DNA of 64,000 nucleotides from Billgrantia antri (lineage in GTDB: Bacteria; Pseudomonadota; Gammaproteobacteria; Pseudomonadales; Halomonadaceae): positions 124,001 to 188,000 of the forward strand of contig NZ_JAHYCA010000001.1 in assembly GCF_019430905.1 (NCBI RefSeq), written 5' to 3'. The notes beneath the pieces are model-generated. The model had not been told where the DNA came from and ran no database searches. It saw only the letters and a program-made list of their open reading frames with translations. Made by a program: the position numbers and the translations under genes. Below are positions 21,072-29,246 of this stretch, piece by piece. The stretch's first letter is position 1, and each line of letters begins with the position of its first letter.

Positions 21072-22511
21072 TCAACGCAGCAGGTCGCGCACGTCCTTAG
21101 CCTCCCAGTGAGGGAAGTGTCGGCGGATCAGCGCATTGAGCTCGAGTTCGAAGGCAGCCCAGTCGACCTCGCCGTATGTCTGTGTCGACCCCTCGGCAGC
21201 GCTGCGCACCATGCCCGCCCCCACGGTCACATTGGAGAGCCGGTCTATAACGATGAAGCTGCCGGTCCCGGGGCTCTGGTCGTAGGCGTCGAGCGGCACC
21301 TCGGCCGTCAGCTCGAGCCGGCAGCGGGCGATGGCGTTCAGCTCGAGTCGCTCGGCCTCGTGCCGCTCCAGGGTGTTGACGTCGACCTGGTGGTGAATCG
21401 CAGTCACGCGGCCGGCCACCGAACGTCCGGCCAGGCGGATGTCGTATTGCCGTCCGGGTGACAAAGGCTGCTCGTGCATCCACACGATGTCGGCATCGAA
21501 AGCATTGGTCAGGCTGACCTCGGCATCCTCGGCGACGATCCAATCGCCGCGGGAGATATCGATCTCGTCTTCCAGGGTCACCGTCACCGCCTGGCCCGGC
21601 CACGCCGCCTCCAGATCGCCGTCGAACGTGACGACCCGCTCGATGCGGCTGGTCTTGCCCGAGGGCAGCGCCTTCACGGCCAGACCGGGGCGCAACACTC
21701 CGGCCTCCAGCGTGCCGGCATAGCCGCGGAAATCAAGGTTGGGCCGATTGACGTACTGCACCGGGAAGCGCAGGTCGACCAAATTACGGTCGCGGCTCAC
21801 CTCCACCGTTTCCAGCAGTTCCAGCAGGGCCGGCCCTGCCTCGCCATCGATTTGGTACCAGGGCGTGCGGTCGCTACGGTTGACCACGTTGTCGCCCTCC
21901 AGCGCCGACATCGGCACGAAGCGCAGGTCCTTGACCGAGAGCTGCTCGGCGAAGCGCCGGTAGTCGGCGACGATCTCGTTGAAGCGCGCTTCGTCGAAGT
22001 CCACCAGATCCATCTTGTTGACCGCGATGACCAGGTGCTTGATGCCCAGCAGGTCGGCAATGAAGCTGTGGCGCCGGGTCTGGGTCTGCACGCCGTAGCG
22101 GGCATCGATCAGGATGATCGCCAGGTTGGCAGTGGAAGCCCCGGTGGCCATGTTGCGGGTGTACTGCTCGTGCCCCGGGGTGTCGGCGATGATGAACTTG
22201 CGCTTGTCGGTGGAGAAGAAGCGGTAGGCCACGTCGATGGTGATGCCCTGCTCGCGCTCCGACTGCAACCCGTCGACCAGCAACGCCAGGTCCACGGCGT
22301 CGCCGGTGGTGCCGCTCTTCTTCGAATCACGGGTCAGCGCCGCCAGGTGATCGTCGAAGATCATCTTGGAGTCGTGCAGCAGCCGACCGATCAGGGTCGA
22401 CTTGCCGTCGTCGACGCTGCCGCAGGTGATGAAGCGCAGCAGGTCCTTGTTCTCGTGCTCGTGCAGGTACTGCTCGATATTATCGGCGATCAGTGTCGAT
22501 TGGTGTGCCAT
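21072..22511 (-). CDS. cysN: sulfate adenylyltransferase subunit 1 (GTPase)
   Basis: 479 residues from ATG 22511, which shares its first base with the cysD stop (TGATG). GTPase motifs: G1 GSVDDGKST (31-39), G3 DTPGH (110-114), G4 NKMD (165-168). CysN couples GTP hydrolysis to APS formation from sulfate and ATP with CysD. The protein ends after the EF-Tu-like domains at normal CysN length (E. coli 475), so there is no fused CysC kinase. An open frame extends upstream but is antisense-free shadow inside cysD. Confidence 0.96.
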   Translation of the reverse strand: MAHQSTLIADNIEQYLHEHENKDLLRFITCGSVDDGKSTLIGRLLHDSKMIFDDHLAALTRDSKKSGTTGDAVDLALLVDGLQSEREQGITIDVAYRFFSTDKRKFIIADTPGHEQYTRNMATGASTANLAIILIDARYGVQTQTRRHSFIADLLGIKHLVIAVNKMDLVDFDEARFNEIVADYRRFAEQLSVKDLRFVPMSALEGDNVVNRSDRTPWYQIDGEAGPALLELLETVEVSRDRNLVDLRFPVQYVNRPNLDFRGYAGTLEAGVLRPGLAVKALPSGKTSRIERVVTFDGDLEAAWPGQAVTVTLEDEIDISRGDWIVAEDAEVSLTNAFDADIVWMHEQPLSPGRQYDIRLAGRSVAGRVTAIHHQVDVNTLERHEAERLELNAIARCRLELTAEVPLDAYDQSPGTGSFIVIDRLSNVTVGAGMVRSAAEGSTQTYGEVDWAAFELELNALIRRHFPHWEAKDVRDLLR

Positions 22512-23482
22512 CAGAAGTACCCCTCGCGCTTCTTCTTCTCCATCGAGCCGGCCTGGTCGTGGTCGATGGCCCGGCCGCTGCGCTCGCTGGTGCGGGTCAG
22601 CAGCATCTCCTGGATGATCTCGGGTAGGGTGTCGGCCTTGGACTCCACCGCGCCGGTCAGCGGGTAGCAGCCCAGGGTGCGGAAACGCACCCAGCGCTCC
22701 TCGGGCACCTCGCCGTGGGCCAGCGGCAAACGCTCGTCGTCGACCATCACCAGCATGCCGTCGCGCTCCACCACCGGGCGCGGGGCGGCGTAGTAGAGCG
22801 GCACGATGGGGATCTGCTCGAGGTAGATGTACTGCCAGATGTCCAGCTCGGTCCAGTTGGAGAGCGGGAAGGCGCGAATCGACTCGCCCTTGTTGACCCG
22901 GGCGTTGTAGAGGTTCCACAGCTCGGGACGCTGGCTCTTGGGGTCCCAGCGATGGAACTTGTCGCGGAACGAGAAGACCCGCTCCTTGGCGCGACTGGCC
23001 TCCTCGTCGCGGCGGGCGCCGCCGAAGGCGGCATCGAAGCCGTACTTGTCCAGCGCCTGTTTGAGCGCCTGGGTCTTCATCACGTCGGTATAGCCGCTGG
23101 AGCCGTGGTCGAAGGGATTGATGCCCGCGGCACGCCCCTCTTCGTTGATGTGCTCGATCAGCTCCATGCCCACCTCACCCGCCATGCGGTCGCGGAAGGC
23201 GATCATCTCGCGGAACTTCCAGGTGGTGTTGATGTGCATCAGCGGGAACGGCGGCGGCCCAGGGAAGAAGGCCTTGCGCGCCAGATGCAGCATCACCGAG
23301 GAGTCCTTGCCGATGGAATAGAGCATCACCGGGTTGCGGAACTCGGCCGCCACCTCACGGATGATGTGGATCGACTCGGCTTCCAGCTGCTGGAGATGGG
23401 TCAACCGGCGCGGCGACAGGGAGGCCGGCGAGTCGGAAGCCGGGGAGGCCGGCTTGTGCTCGGGAGCGTTGAGACTGGTCAT
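22511..23482 (-). CDS. cysD: sulfate adenylyltransferase subunit 2
   Basis: 323 residues. The PP-loop SIGKDSSV is at 56-63, and the family blocks [15 protein letters not shown] and [13 protein letters not shown] follow. CysD is the ATP sulfurylase that forms APS in assimilatory sulfate reduction, working with CysN. Compared with E. coli CysD (302 residues) it has a Pro/Ser/Ala-rich N-terminal extension of about 25 residues before [16 protein letters not shown]; a start further upstream at 23527 cannot be excluded. The 119 bp upstream, up to the cpdA stop, is AT-rich and probably holds the cys promoter. Confidence 0.95.
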   Translation of the reverse strand: MTSLNAPEHKPASPASDSPASLSPRRLTHLQQLEAESIHIIREVAAEFRNPVMLYSIGKDSSVMLHLARKAFFPGPPPFPLMHINTTWKFREMIAFRDRMAGEVGMELIEHINEEGRAAGINPFDHGSSGYTDVMKTQALKQALDKYGFDAAFGGARRDEEASRAKERVFSFRDKFHRWDPKSQRPELWNLYNARVNKGESIRAFPLSNWTELDIWQYIYLEQIPIVPLYYAAPRPVVERDGMLVMVDDERLPLAHGEVPEERWVRFRTLGCYPLTGAVESKADTLPEIIQEMLLTRTSERSGRAIDHDQAGSMEKKKREGYF

Positions 23483-23601
23483 CGGCCCGGATACCTCGCA
23501 TGACGATGGGCAGTAAAAATCATGCACACAGGGTAACGTCGAGCCAATAATAACGTAAAAGAATGATTGCCTATCTTTTTAGACCAAAAAAGAATCAAAG
23601 C

Positions 23602-24339
23602 TCATAGGTCAATCCGCTCGATCCAGGTCAGCCACTCCTCGCCCTGCAGGTCGAAGATTCGAAAACCGGGACGCGACGCCTCGTCGATGGCGAAGCCCTC
23701 GGAGCCGGCCAGGAACTGATCGGTCGTGGAAGGGCAGCCGTAGACCCGCACCTCGCCATGCTCGAGCACTTGCCGCCCGGCAAAGGCCTGATGGATGTGA
23801 CCGCAGAGAATCGCCTTGACCTGGGGGAAAGCGGACAACCCTTCCCACAAGGCATCGCGATCCTTGAGCCCGATCTCGTCGAGCCAGGCCGAGCCCACCG
23901 CGAGCGGCGGGTGGTGCATTGCCAGCAGAGTCGGTCGGGCGTCCTCGGCAAGACGTTCGACGAGCTGCCCCAGGCGCTCCTCGCCCAACTCACCGTGCGC
24001 ATGCCCCTTGACGCAGGTATCGACGATCAGCAACCGCCAGGCGCCCAGATCGATATCGTCGTGGATGACCTTGACGTCCCGCATCAGCTCCTGCTGGTCG
24101 TGATTGCCTCCCAGCCAGAACCAGGGACACTCCAGTGTCGAGAGCACTCGATGGGCATGCTGGTAGGAAGCAGCCGTCTCGTCCTGACTGATATCGCCGC
24201 TGACGAGGACGACGTCCGGACGCTCGGCGCGAACGGCCGCCACCACGGACTCGAGCTGGCGCAAGGGGAAACCGGCACGCGAGCGGGCAGCGGGGTCGGC
24301 ATGCAGGTGGCAATCGGTGAGCTGCGCCAGGCGCATCAT
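23602..24339 (-). CDS. cpdA: CpdA-type 3',5'-cyclic-nucleotide phosphodiesterase
   Basis: 245 residues. The calcineurin-like metal motifs are present in order: TDCHLHAD (DxH), SGDISQD (GD), GGNHDQ (GNHD), AMHHPP, and CGHIHQAF (GHxH). It would hydrolyse cAMP in the cytosol and so tune Crp signalling. The ATG at 24339 overlaps the yqiB stop (ATGATG), showing coupling. Order nudF-yqiB-cpdA is conserved in gammaproteobacteria, usually followed by yqiA-parE; here cysD follows. Slightly shorter than E. coli CpdA (275). Confidence 0.9.
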   Translation of the reverse strand: MMRLAQLTDCHLHADPAARSRAGFPLRQLESVVAAVRAERPDVVLVSGDISQDETAASYQHAHRVLSTLECPWFWLGGNHDQQELMRDVKVIHDDIDLGAWRLLIVDTCVKGHAHGELGEERLGQLVERLAEDARPTLLAMHHPPLAVGSAWLDEIGLKDRDALWEGLSAFPQVKAILCGHIHQAFAGRQVLEHGEVRVYGCPSTTDQFLAGSEGFAIDEASRPGFRIFDLQGEEWLTWIERIDL

Positions 24340-24785
24340 CCCGGCAGTTCCGTCACGTTGGTGGGGTGGCCGTGCTCCAGGCCATGGGCCAACCATTCCC
24401 CCAGGAAGCGGTTGAGCTGGAGCTTTTCGTCGGGTTGGTGCATGCGCACGTTGGGATAGCGGTAGCGCCCGTTGAAGTGGCGCTCGCGCTGGAAATCGGT
24501 GACTTCTGCCATGCGCACGTCGTGATAGAGGTGCACGCGCATGCAGGGGGGGTCGATGACGGCGTCCATCAGGCCGCTCTGGCTCACACGCGCGATGGTC
24601 GTGTAGGGCGCCCGCTCCAGCACCGACAGCCACAGGGTGCCGAATCGACCCCGCCCGCCGGTCAGCTCGAGTTCGCGCGTTTCGCCCGCCCCCAGATCGC
24701 CCAGCAGCCGAACCAGGCGCAGGTAGTTGGCGCTGCACTCCCCCTGCAGGCCTTTCAGATCGGTGACATAGGCGGTTCTCGCCAC
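24336..24785 (-). CDS. yqiB: YqiB family (DUF1249) protein
   Basis: 149 residues. Family blocks include ECSANYLRLVRLL near the N-terminus, PPCMRVHLYHDVRMAEV in the middle, and a late QLNRFLGEWLAHGLEHG. No catalytic motif is recognised and the family's function is unknown. It sits between nudF (1 bp apart) and cpdA (4-base overlap), its standard place. Cys82 and the HD pair are visible but I assign no role to them. Confidence 0.88.
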   Translation of the reverse strand: MARTAYVTDLKGLQGECSANYLRLVRLLGDLGAGETRELELTGGRGRFGTLWLSVLERAPYTTIARVSQSGLMDAVIDPPCMRVHLYHDVRMAEVTDFQRERHFNGRYRYPNVRMHQPDEKLQLNRFLGEWLAHGLEHGHPTNVTELPG

Positions 24786-24786
24786 G

Positions 24787-25431
24787 CTACCCCCTTGCTC
24801 TTAGAGATGCTCGTTCGGCCGCCAACCACTGGAGGGCGATCAGACACATGGCATTGTCGAGTCGTCCAGCCTGCAAGAGTTCCCAGGCATGATGAAAAGG
24901 TAACACGTGAACGCGAATATCCTCATGCTCTTCGTCCAGGCCATGCACGCCACCCAGCCCGTCACAGTCGACCAGAGCACAGAACAGCGTCACTCGCTCC
25001 GAGCAGGCACCGGGGCTCGGATAGTAGGTATACAGCTCGATCAGGTCGGAGACCTCGCAGCCGGCCTCCTCCATTGCCTCCCGCCGGGCCACCTCGGCAG
25101 CACTCTCGCCCCCCTCGACCAGACCGGCGACGATCTCGAACTTCCACGGGGACTCGGGATCGTCCAGCGCACCTGCACGGATCTGCTCGACCAGGGCCAC
25201 GCTGTCGCGCTCTACATCGTAGAGCAGCACGCCAACGGCGTCATGCCGCACATGCACCTCACGCACCATCTTGCCGCTCCAGCCGCCCTCGAACAGGCGA
25301 TGGCGCAAATGCACCTCGTCCAGGCGGAAGAAGCCCTGGTGCAGGCAGCGACGCTCGATCAGCTCGACATCGGCGCCGCCAAAGCTGGGCAAGCGGGCAG
25401 CATCCCGGCCGCTTTCCTGATTATCGGTCAT
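24787..25431 (-). CDS. nudF: ADP-ribose pyrophosphatase
   Basis: 214 residues. The Nudix box (about residues 103-125) reads G-x5-E-x7-REAMEEAGC, complete for catalysis. The following YYPSPGACSE segment is the ADP-ribose hydrolase marker (Pro about 16 residues after the box). It splits ADP-ribose into AMP and ribose-5-phosphate. First gene of the nudF-yqiB-cpdA unit; the next upstream gene lies 114 bp away with nothing clearly regulatory seen between them. Confidence 0.92.
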   Translation of the reverse strand: MTDNQESGRDAARLPSFGGADVELIERRCLHQGFFRLDEVHLRHRLFEGGWSGKMVREVHVRHDAVGVLLYDVERDSVALVEQIRAGALDDPESPWKFEIVAGLVEGGESAAEVARREAMEEAGCEVSDLIELYTYYPSPGACSERVTLFCALVDCDGLGGVHGLDEEHEDIRVHVLPFHHAWELLQAGRLDNAMCLIALQWLAAERASLRARG

Positions 25432-25545
25432 GCAAACCTCCGAGTCTGCGAATGGCGACCATTATCGTGACCGGAGCCGGCCATGCCAACCATCGCCATG
25501 CCGATCCATGCGCCCCTTGCACGAGGCGCACGGGCAGGCAAGCCG

Positions 25546-26181
25546 TCAGAGCCGGGAGAGCAGCGCCCTGGCCTGCGCTCGCAGCGCCTCGTCCGATGCC
25601 TGGCGATCCTCGCGGGCAGTGCCGTCGGCGGCACGCTGAGCATGCTCGCGTGCCTCCTCGGGGCGCCCTTCTTCCTCGAGGAAGGTAGCATAGTAGTAAT
25701 TGACGTCGATGCCGTCGGGGCGGATCTCCAGGGCGCGCTGGAACATGCGCTCGGCGGTCTCGCTGTCACCAAAACCGATGGGGAAGCCCGGCGCACGGTC
25801 GTACAAGGCGCCCAGCGTCACGTAGGCCGAGCCGTTGCCGCCCTGCGGATCGAGCTCGATGGCGCGCTCCAGGGCATCGCGCGCCGTGCGGGCGCTGCCC
25901 AGCGCCCCCAGACCGCTGCGCTCGCGCGCATGCGACGCCTCGATGATGCCGTACCAGATCAGCGGCTGGGCCTCGTCGGCATTGGCCTCGGCCAACCGCT
26001 CGGCTTCGCTGGCCAGCGACTTGAGTGCGCTGCGACGCTGCCCCTCTGCTTGCTGCGTGTTGATCCGCTCCCAGCGCTGCTTGAGCGCTTCCACTTCGCT
26101 CTCCCAGGCCAGGGCACCTGCAAGGGGGGCGAGCAGCAGGCCGGTACCCAGGGCGGCGGCGAGTAACTGACGTCGTAGCAT
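25546..26181 (-). CDS. exported TPR-repeat protein, function unknown
   Basis: 211 residues. The signal peptide (about 1-25, cleavage near ALA-WE) is followed by alpha-helical repeats of TPR type: ARDALERAIELDPQG, then TLGALYDRAPGFPIGFGDSETAERMFQRALEIRPDG and a last VNYYYATFLEEEG. It probably stays in the periplasm as a scaffold. The FPIGFGD stretch is shared by a family of proteobacterial periplasmic TPR proteins I cannot name further. Transcribed away from greB. Confidence 0.75.
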   Translation of the reverse strand: MLRRQLLAAALGTGLLLAPLAGALAWESEVEALKQRWERINTQQAEGQRRSALKSLASEAERLAEANADEAQPLIWYGIIEASHARERSGLGALGSARTARDALERAIELDPQGGNGSAYVTLGALYDRAPGFPIGFGDSETAERMFQRALEIRPDGIDVNYYYATFLEEEGRPEEAREHAQRAADGTAREDRQASDEALRAQARALLSRL

Positions 26182-26353
26182 GTCCAGACTCCTTTCTTAC
26201 CTTTGGCGGATTGTTCTTGGGATACGGCGTTGCCGTCTCTCGGAATGTAACGAACGTTTGAATGATACGCCAGCCCATCATCGGTCCGAGACTGGTTCCG
26301 GCGGTATCAATGACGTATGTTGCTCACGCTAGGCAACGAAGGAGCGCTACGGC

Positions 26354-26893
26354 ATGAAAGGCCGCAACATGACGCGCTGGCGCGACCCGGCCAAGGATCC
26401 GCGCCAGGAACCCAAGAGCAACCTGATCACCGCCGAGGGCGCCGAGCGACTGCGCGGCATCCTCGATCATCTCTCCCGGGTCAAGCGTCCCGCCCTCTCG
26501 GCCAAGGTGGGTGAAGCCGCGGCGCTGGGCGATCGCAGCGAGAACGCCGACTACACCTACAACAAGAAGGAGCTCAATCGGGTTATCGCACGCATCCGCT
26601 ACCTGACCAAGCGGCTCGATGAGCTGCAGGTGGTGGACCGGCTGCCGGCGGATACCGACAAGGTCTTTTTCGGCGCCTTCGTCACGCTGGAGGACGAAGA
26701 GGGCGAGGAGCTGCGAATCCGCATCGTCGGCCACGACGAGACCGACACCGCCAAGCGCTGGATCAGCGTCGACGCCCCGCTGGCCAGGGCCCTGCTCGGC
26801 AAGGCGCTGGACGACGAGGTCACGGTAAAGGCGCCGGCAGGCGACACCACCTATATCGTGACCGAGATCGCCTACCGGGACCCACAGCTATAG
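26354..26893 (+). CDS. greB: transcription elongation factor GreB
   Basis: 179 residues from ATG 26354, with AAGGAG at 26339-26344; Met6 at 26369 is an alternative. The N-terminal coiled-coil domain carries ALGDRSENADYTYNKKELNR, the GreB form of the Gre signature with the acidic tip. The C-terminal domain has the FKBP-like fold (FVTLEDEEGEE, DDEVTVKAPAGDT). GreB enters the RNA polymerase secondary channel and stimulates cleavage of backtracked RNA. It is followed after 17 bp by the DUF4160 gene, so read-through is possible. Confidence 0.95.
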   Translation: MKGRNMTRWRDPAKDPRQEPKSNLITAEGAERLRGILDHLSRVKRPALSAKVGEAAALGDRSENADYTYNKKELNRVIARIRYLTKRLDELQVVDRLPADTDKVFFGAFVTLEDEEGEELRIRIVGHDETDTAKRWISVDAPLARALLGKALDDEVTVKAPAGDTTYIVTEIAYRDPQL

Positions 26894-26910
26894 GACATGG
26901 AGACGGTACG

Positions 26911-27168
26911 ATGCCCGTCGTTTTCCGCTACAAGGGAATTCGCTTCTTCTTCTACTCGAATGAAGGCAATCCTCTGGAACCCATACACATCCATGCCGAG
27001 AGCGGAGACGGTGAAGCCAAGATATGGGTGCTGCCGCAAATCGCTATCGCCCACAGCAGTGGCTACAATAGAAAACAGCTTGCACAGCTCATGCAGCTGG
27101 TGGAAGAACATCGCAGTGAGATCGAGAGGGCCTGGAATGAGCATTTCTGCCAAAACCATCAGCTTTGA
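26911..27168 (+). CDS. DUF4160 protein
   Basis: 85 residues. The conserved start VVFRYKGIRFFFYSNEGNPLEPIHIHAE is the DUF4160 signature (xxxHIHV/AE), followed by a KIWVLP strand and a C-terminal helix (LMQLVEEHRSEIERAWNEHF). No biochemical role is established. It overlaps the following DUF2442 gene by 32 bp; the pair occurs together in many genomes and has the size and layout of a toxin-antitoxin module. Its codons are visibly less GC-rich than the neighbours, which suggests transfer. Confidence 0.8.
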   Translation: MPVVFRYKGIRFFFYSNEGNPLEPIHIHAESGDGEAKIWVLPQIAIAHSSGYNRKQLAQLMQLVEEHRSEIERAWNEHFCQNHQL

Positions 27169-27391
27169 CGAACATACCATGTGGGTCGAGCTTAGCGACG
27201 GCAGGACTCTCGGCATCCCGTTAGCATGGTTTCCCCGCCTCCTACACGCCAGTGCTGAAGAGCGCGAGCAGTGCCGTATCAGCTATTCCGGTAAAGGCTT
27301 GCACTGGGATGACCTGGATGAGGATATTTCCGTCGAAGGACTCATTGCCGGTCGAGGCGACACGACCCAACAGCATGGGCGCGTCGCCTGA
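27137..27391 (+). CDS. DUF2442 protein
   Basis: 84 residues starting at ATG 27137 inside the end of the DUF4160 gene. Conserved features: TISFDEHTMWVELSDGRTLGIPLAWFPRL, then YSGKGLHWDDLDEDISVEGLIAG, which is the DUF2442 pattern. It lacks an obvious helix-turn-helix. Function unknown; as the partner of DUF4160 it may be the regulatory or antitoxin half of the pair, which is an inference from layout only. It ends 10 bp from the convergent rsmC. Confidence 0.8.
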   Translation: MSISAKTISFDEHTMWVELSDGRTLGIPLAWFPRLLHASAEEREQCRISYSGKGLHWDDLDEDISVEGLIAGRGDTTQQHGRVA

Positions 27392-27400
27392 CGATAGTCC

Positions 27401-28408
27401 TTAGCGCCTTTCCTGCTTCGCTGTATAAACCCGAAAGCGGCGGTCGTCGGCAACAATCTGAAAGCCGCCGAAGGCGCTTTCCAGCAGGTCCGGATAGGGC
27501 AGGAAGGCATTGGCAACGAGCCACAGTTCGCCGCCCGGCATCAGGTGTTTTGGCGCTTCGCGGATCAAACGGCCAGCCGGTCCGTAGTCGATACTGCGCT
27601 CCTGGTGGAACGGCGGGTTGCTGACAATGGCAGTGAAACGTCGGCCGTCGAGCACCGAATAGACGTCGCTGCTCAAGGCCTCCCCCTCGAGGCCATTGGC
27701 AGCCAGGGTGCGCCGGGTGGCTTCAACCGCGAAGGCATTGACGTCGACCGCGGTCACGCGATGGCCGCGACGCGCCAGCCAGGCGGCGAGGATGCCGTCG
27801 CCACAGCCCATGTCGAGTACGTCTTGCGCCTTGTCATGCCCCGGCAGTTCCGCTTCGAGCCACTCGAGCAGCAGTCGGGTACCCTCGTCCAGCTTGCCGT
27901 GGCCGAACACGCCGGGATGGCTGACGAGCGTCAGTCCCTCGGCTTCGAAGGTGGTCCAGGCCGCATCCGGGTCGATGCCGACCTTGCCGAGGCGCGTCTC
28001 GAACAGGATGCAGCGCCGCGCACTATCGAGCTTGCGACAGCCCAGCCCCAGAGCCGCCAGCACCTTGAGCACCCGCTTGATGCCGCCCTGGTTCTCGCCG
28101 ACCAGTTGGAGCGGCGTGCCCGGCGGCAGATTGGCGCACAGCCACAGCAGCCACCACTCGCCGAGCAAATGGCTCTTGGGCCAAAACAGCACCGCGCCGG
28201 GCAGCCCCTCGCCGGGCACGGCATCGAACGGCGAGAAGGCCGGGCGCCCGCGCTCGCGCCAGGCTTGCAGTACGCCATGATCGGCACTGACGACACTGCC
28301 CTGCCCCGCCTCGAGCCAGGCATCGCGCGGCGGCGCCACCCACAGCCAACCGCGATAGTCGGCCTCCTGGCGCTCCAGCAACTGGCAGACGGGCGTTTCG
28401 GCACTCAT
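27401..28408 (-). CDS. rsmC: 16S rRNA m2G1207 methyltransferase
   Basis: 335 residues in two methyltransferase-like halves, as in E. coli RsmC (343). The N-terminal half is a degenerate copy; the C-terminal half has SAM motif I DMGCGDG (199-205) and the catalytic NPPFH (264-268), marking amino-group methylation. It methylates G1207 of 16S rRNA in the 30S subunit. The related RlmG is the main alternative, but length and the FGHGKLDEGT segment favour RsmC. The ATG overlaps the cmoM stop (ATGA), so the two methyltransferases are coupled. Confidence 0.85.
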   Translation of the reverse strand: MSAETPVCQLLERQEADYRGWLWVAPPRDAWLEAGQGSVVSADHGVLQAWRERGRPAFSPFDAVPGEGLPGAVLFWPKSHLLGEWWLLWLCANLPPGTPLQLVGENQGGIKRVLKVLAALGLGCRKLDSARRCILFETRLGKVGIDPDAAWTTFEAEGLTLVSHPGVFGHGKLDEGTRLLLEWLEAELPGHDKAQDVLDMGCGDGILAAWLARRGHRVTAVDVNAFAVEATRRTLAANGLEGEALSSDVYSVLDGRRFTAIVSNPPFHQERSIDYGPAGRLIREAPKHLMPGGELWLVANAFLPYPDLLESAFGGFQIVADDRRFRVYTAKQERR

Positions 28409-29211
28409 GGCGCGCGCTCCTCGTTTGTCGGTTCGTCCTTCGTCAGCGTATAGAGCAGGTAGCGGCCCAGTCGCCAGTGCGGCTCGGCCTGGCAGTAGCG
28501 ACGCTCCAGGGCCACCAGACGCTGCCAGTCGTCCTCGCTGGCCGGCGGCTGGCGCAGGTAGTCATGAAAGACGCGGATGCCCGCCACGCCGCGGATCGAC
28601 AGGCCGCACTCGCGGCTCCAGGCAACAACCTGCGCATGGCTCAGCGGCGAGATGGGGGTCAGCCGCTGACGCTTGCCGGTACCCTCGAGGCGGTCGTCCA
28701 GCGCCTTCTGCAGATTACCCTTCACCACGTTGGACATGCGCAGCGCATCGCGATTGAAAACCATCAGCGACAGCTGGCCACCGGGGGCAAGCCCCTCCGC
28801 CAGAGTGGCAAAGGCGGCGCGGGGATCGCTGAGCCACTCCAGTACGGCGTGGCAGGCGATCAGCTGCCAGGGGCCGGGCGCATGATCCAAAAGTGCCTGC
28901 AGCGGCGCCTGCACGAAGCTCACCGGCAGGCCATCGAGAGCCTCCCGGGCCTGGTCGAGCATGTCGCCAGCGGGCTCCAACAGCGTCACCGGGTGGCCGC
29001 GCCGGGCGAACCAGGCGGAGAGCTGGCCCAGACCGCCGCCCACGTCCAGCAGCGGCTGGCCGTCAAGGTCGAGCAGGCGCGGCAGCAAGTCGTCGAGCAG
29101 AGCCAGGCGCAGCTCGCCGCGCGGGCCGCCATAGAGGCTGCCGGCGAACTTCTCGGCCAGGCCGTCGAAGTGACGGTCACCGGCAGACGAGAGCGGGGTG
29201 GAATCGGTCAT
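28405..29211 (-). CDS. cmoM: tRNA 5-carboxymethoxyuridine methyltransferase CmoM
   Basis: 268 residues from ATG 29211; an in-frame GTG at 29223 is less likely. It begins DRHFDGLAEKFAGSLYGGPRGELR, close to the start of E. coli CmoM (SmtA), and has motif I LLDVGGGLGQLSAW, CHAVLEWLSDPR, and a late GIRVFHDYLR and CQAEPHWRLGRY, all family blocks. CmoM methylates cmo5U to mcmo5U in tRNA. It completes the pathway started by CmoA/CmoB at 4.2-5.9 kb. Overlaps rsmC by 4 bases. Confidence 0.88.
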   Translation of the reverse strand: MTDSTPLSSAGDRHFDGLAEKFAGSLYGGPRGELRLALLDDLLPRLLDLDGQPLLDVGGGLGQLSAWFARRGHPVTLLEPAGDMLDQAREALDGLPVSFVQAPLQALLDHAPGPWQLIACHAVLEWLSDPRAAFATLAEGLAPGGQLSLMVFNRDALRMSNVVKGNLQKALDDRLEGTGKRQRLTPISPLSHAQVVAWSRECGLSIRGVAGIRVFHDYLRQPPASEDDWQRLVALERRYCQAEPHWRLGRYLLYTLTKDEPTNEERAP

Positions 29212-29246
29212 GGCGGGAACCACGTCAGCAAGGTGTGGCGCGCATT

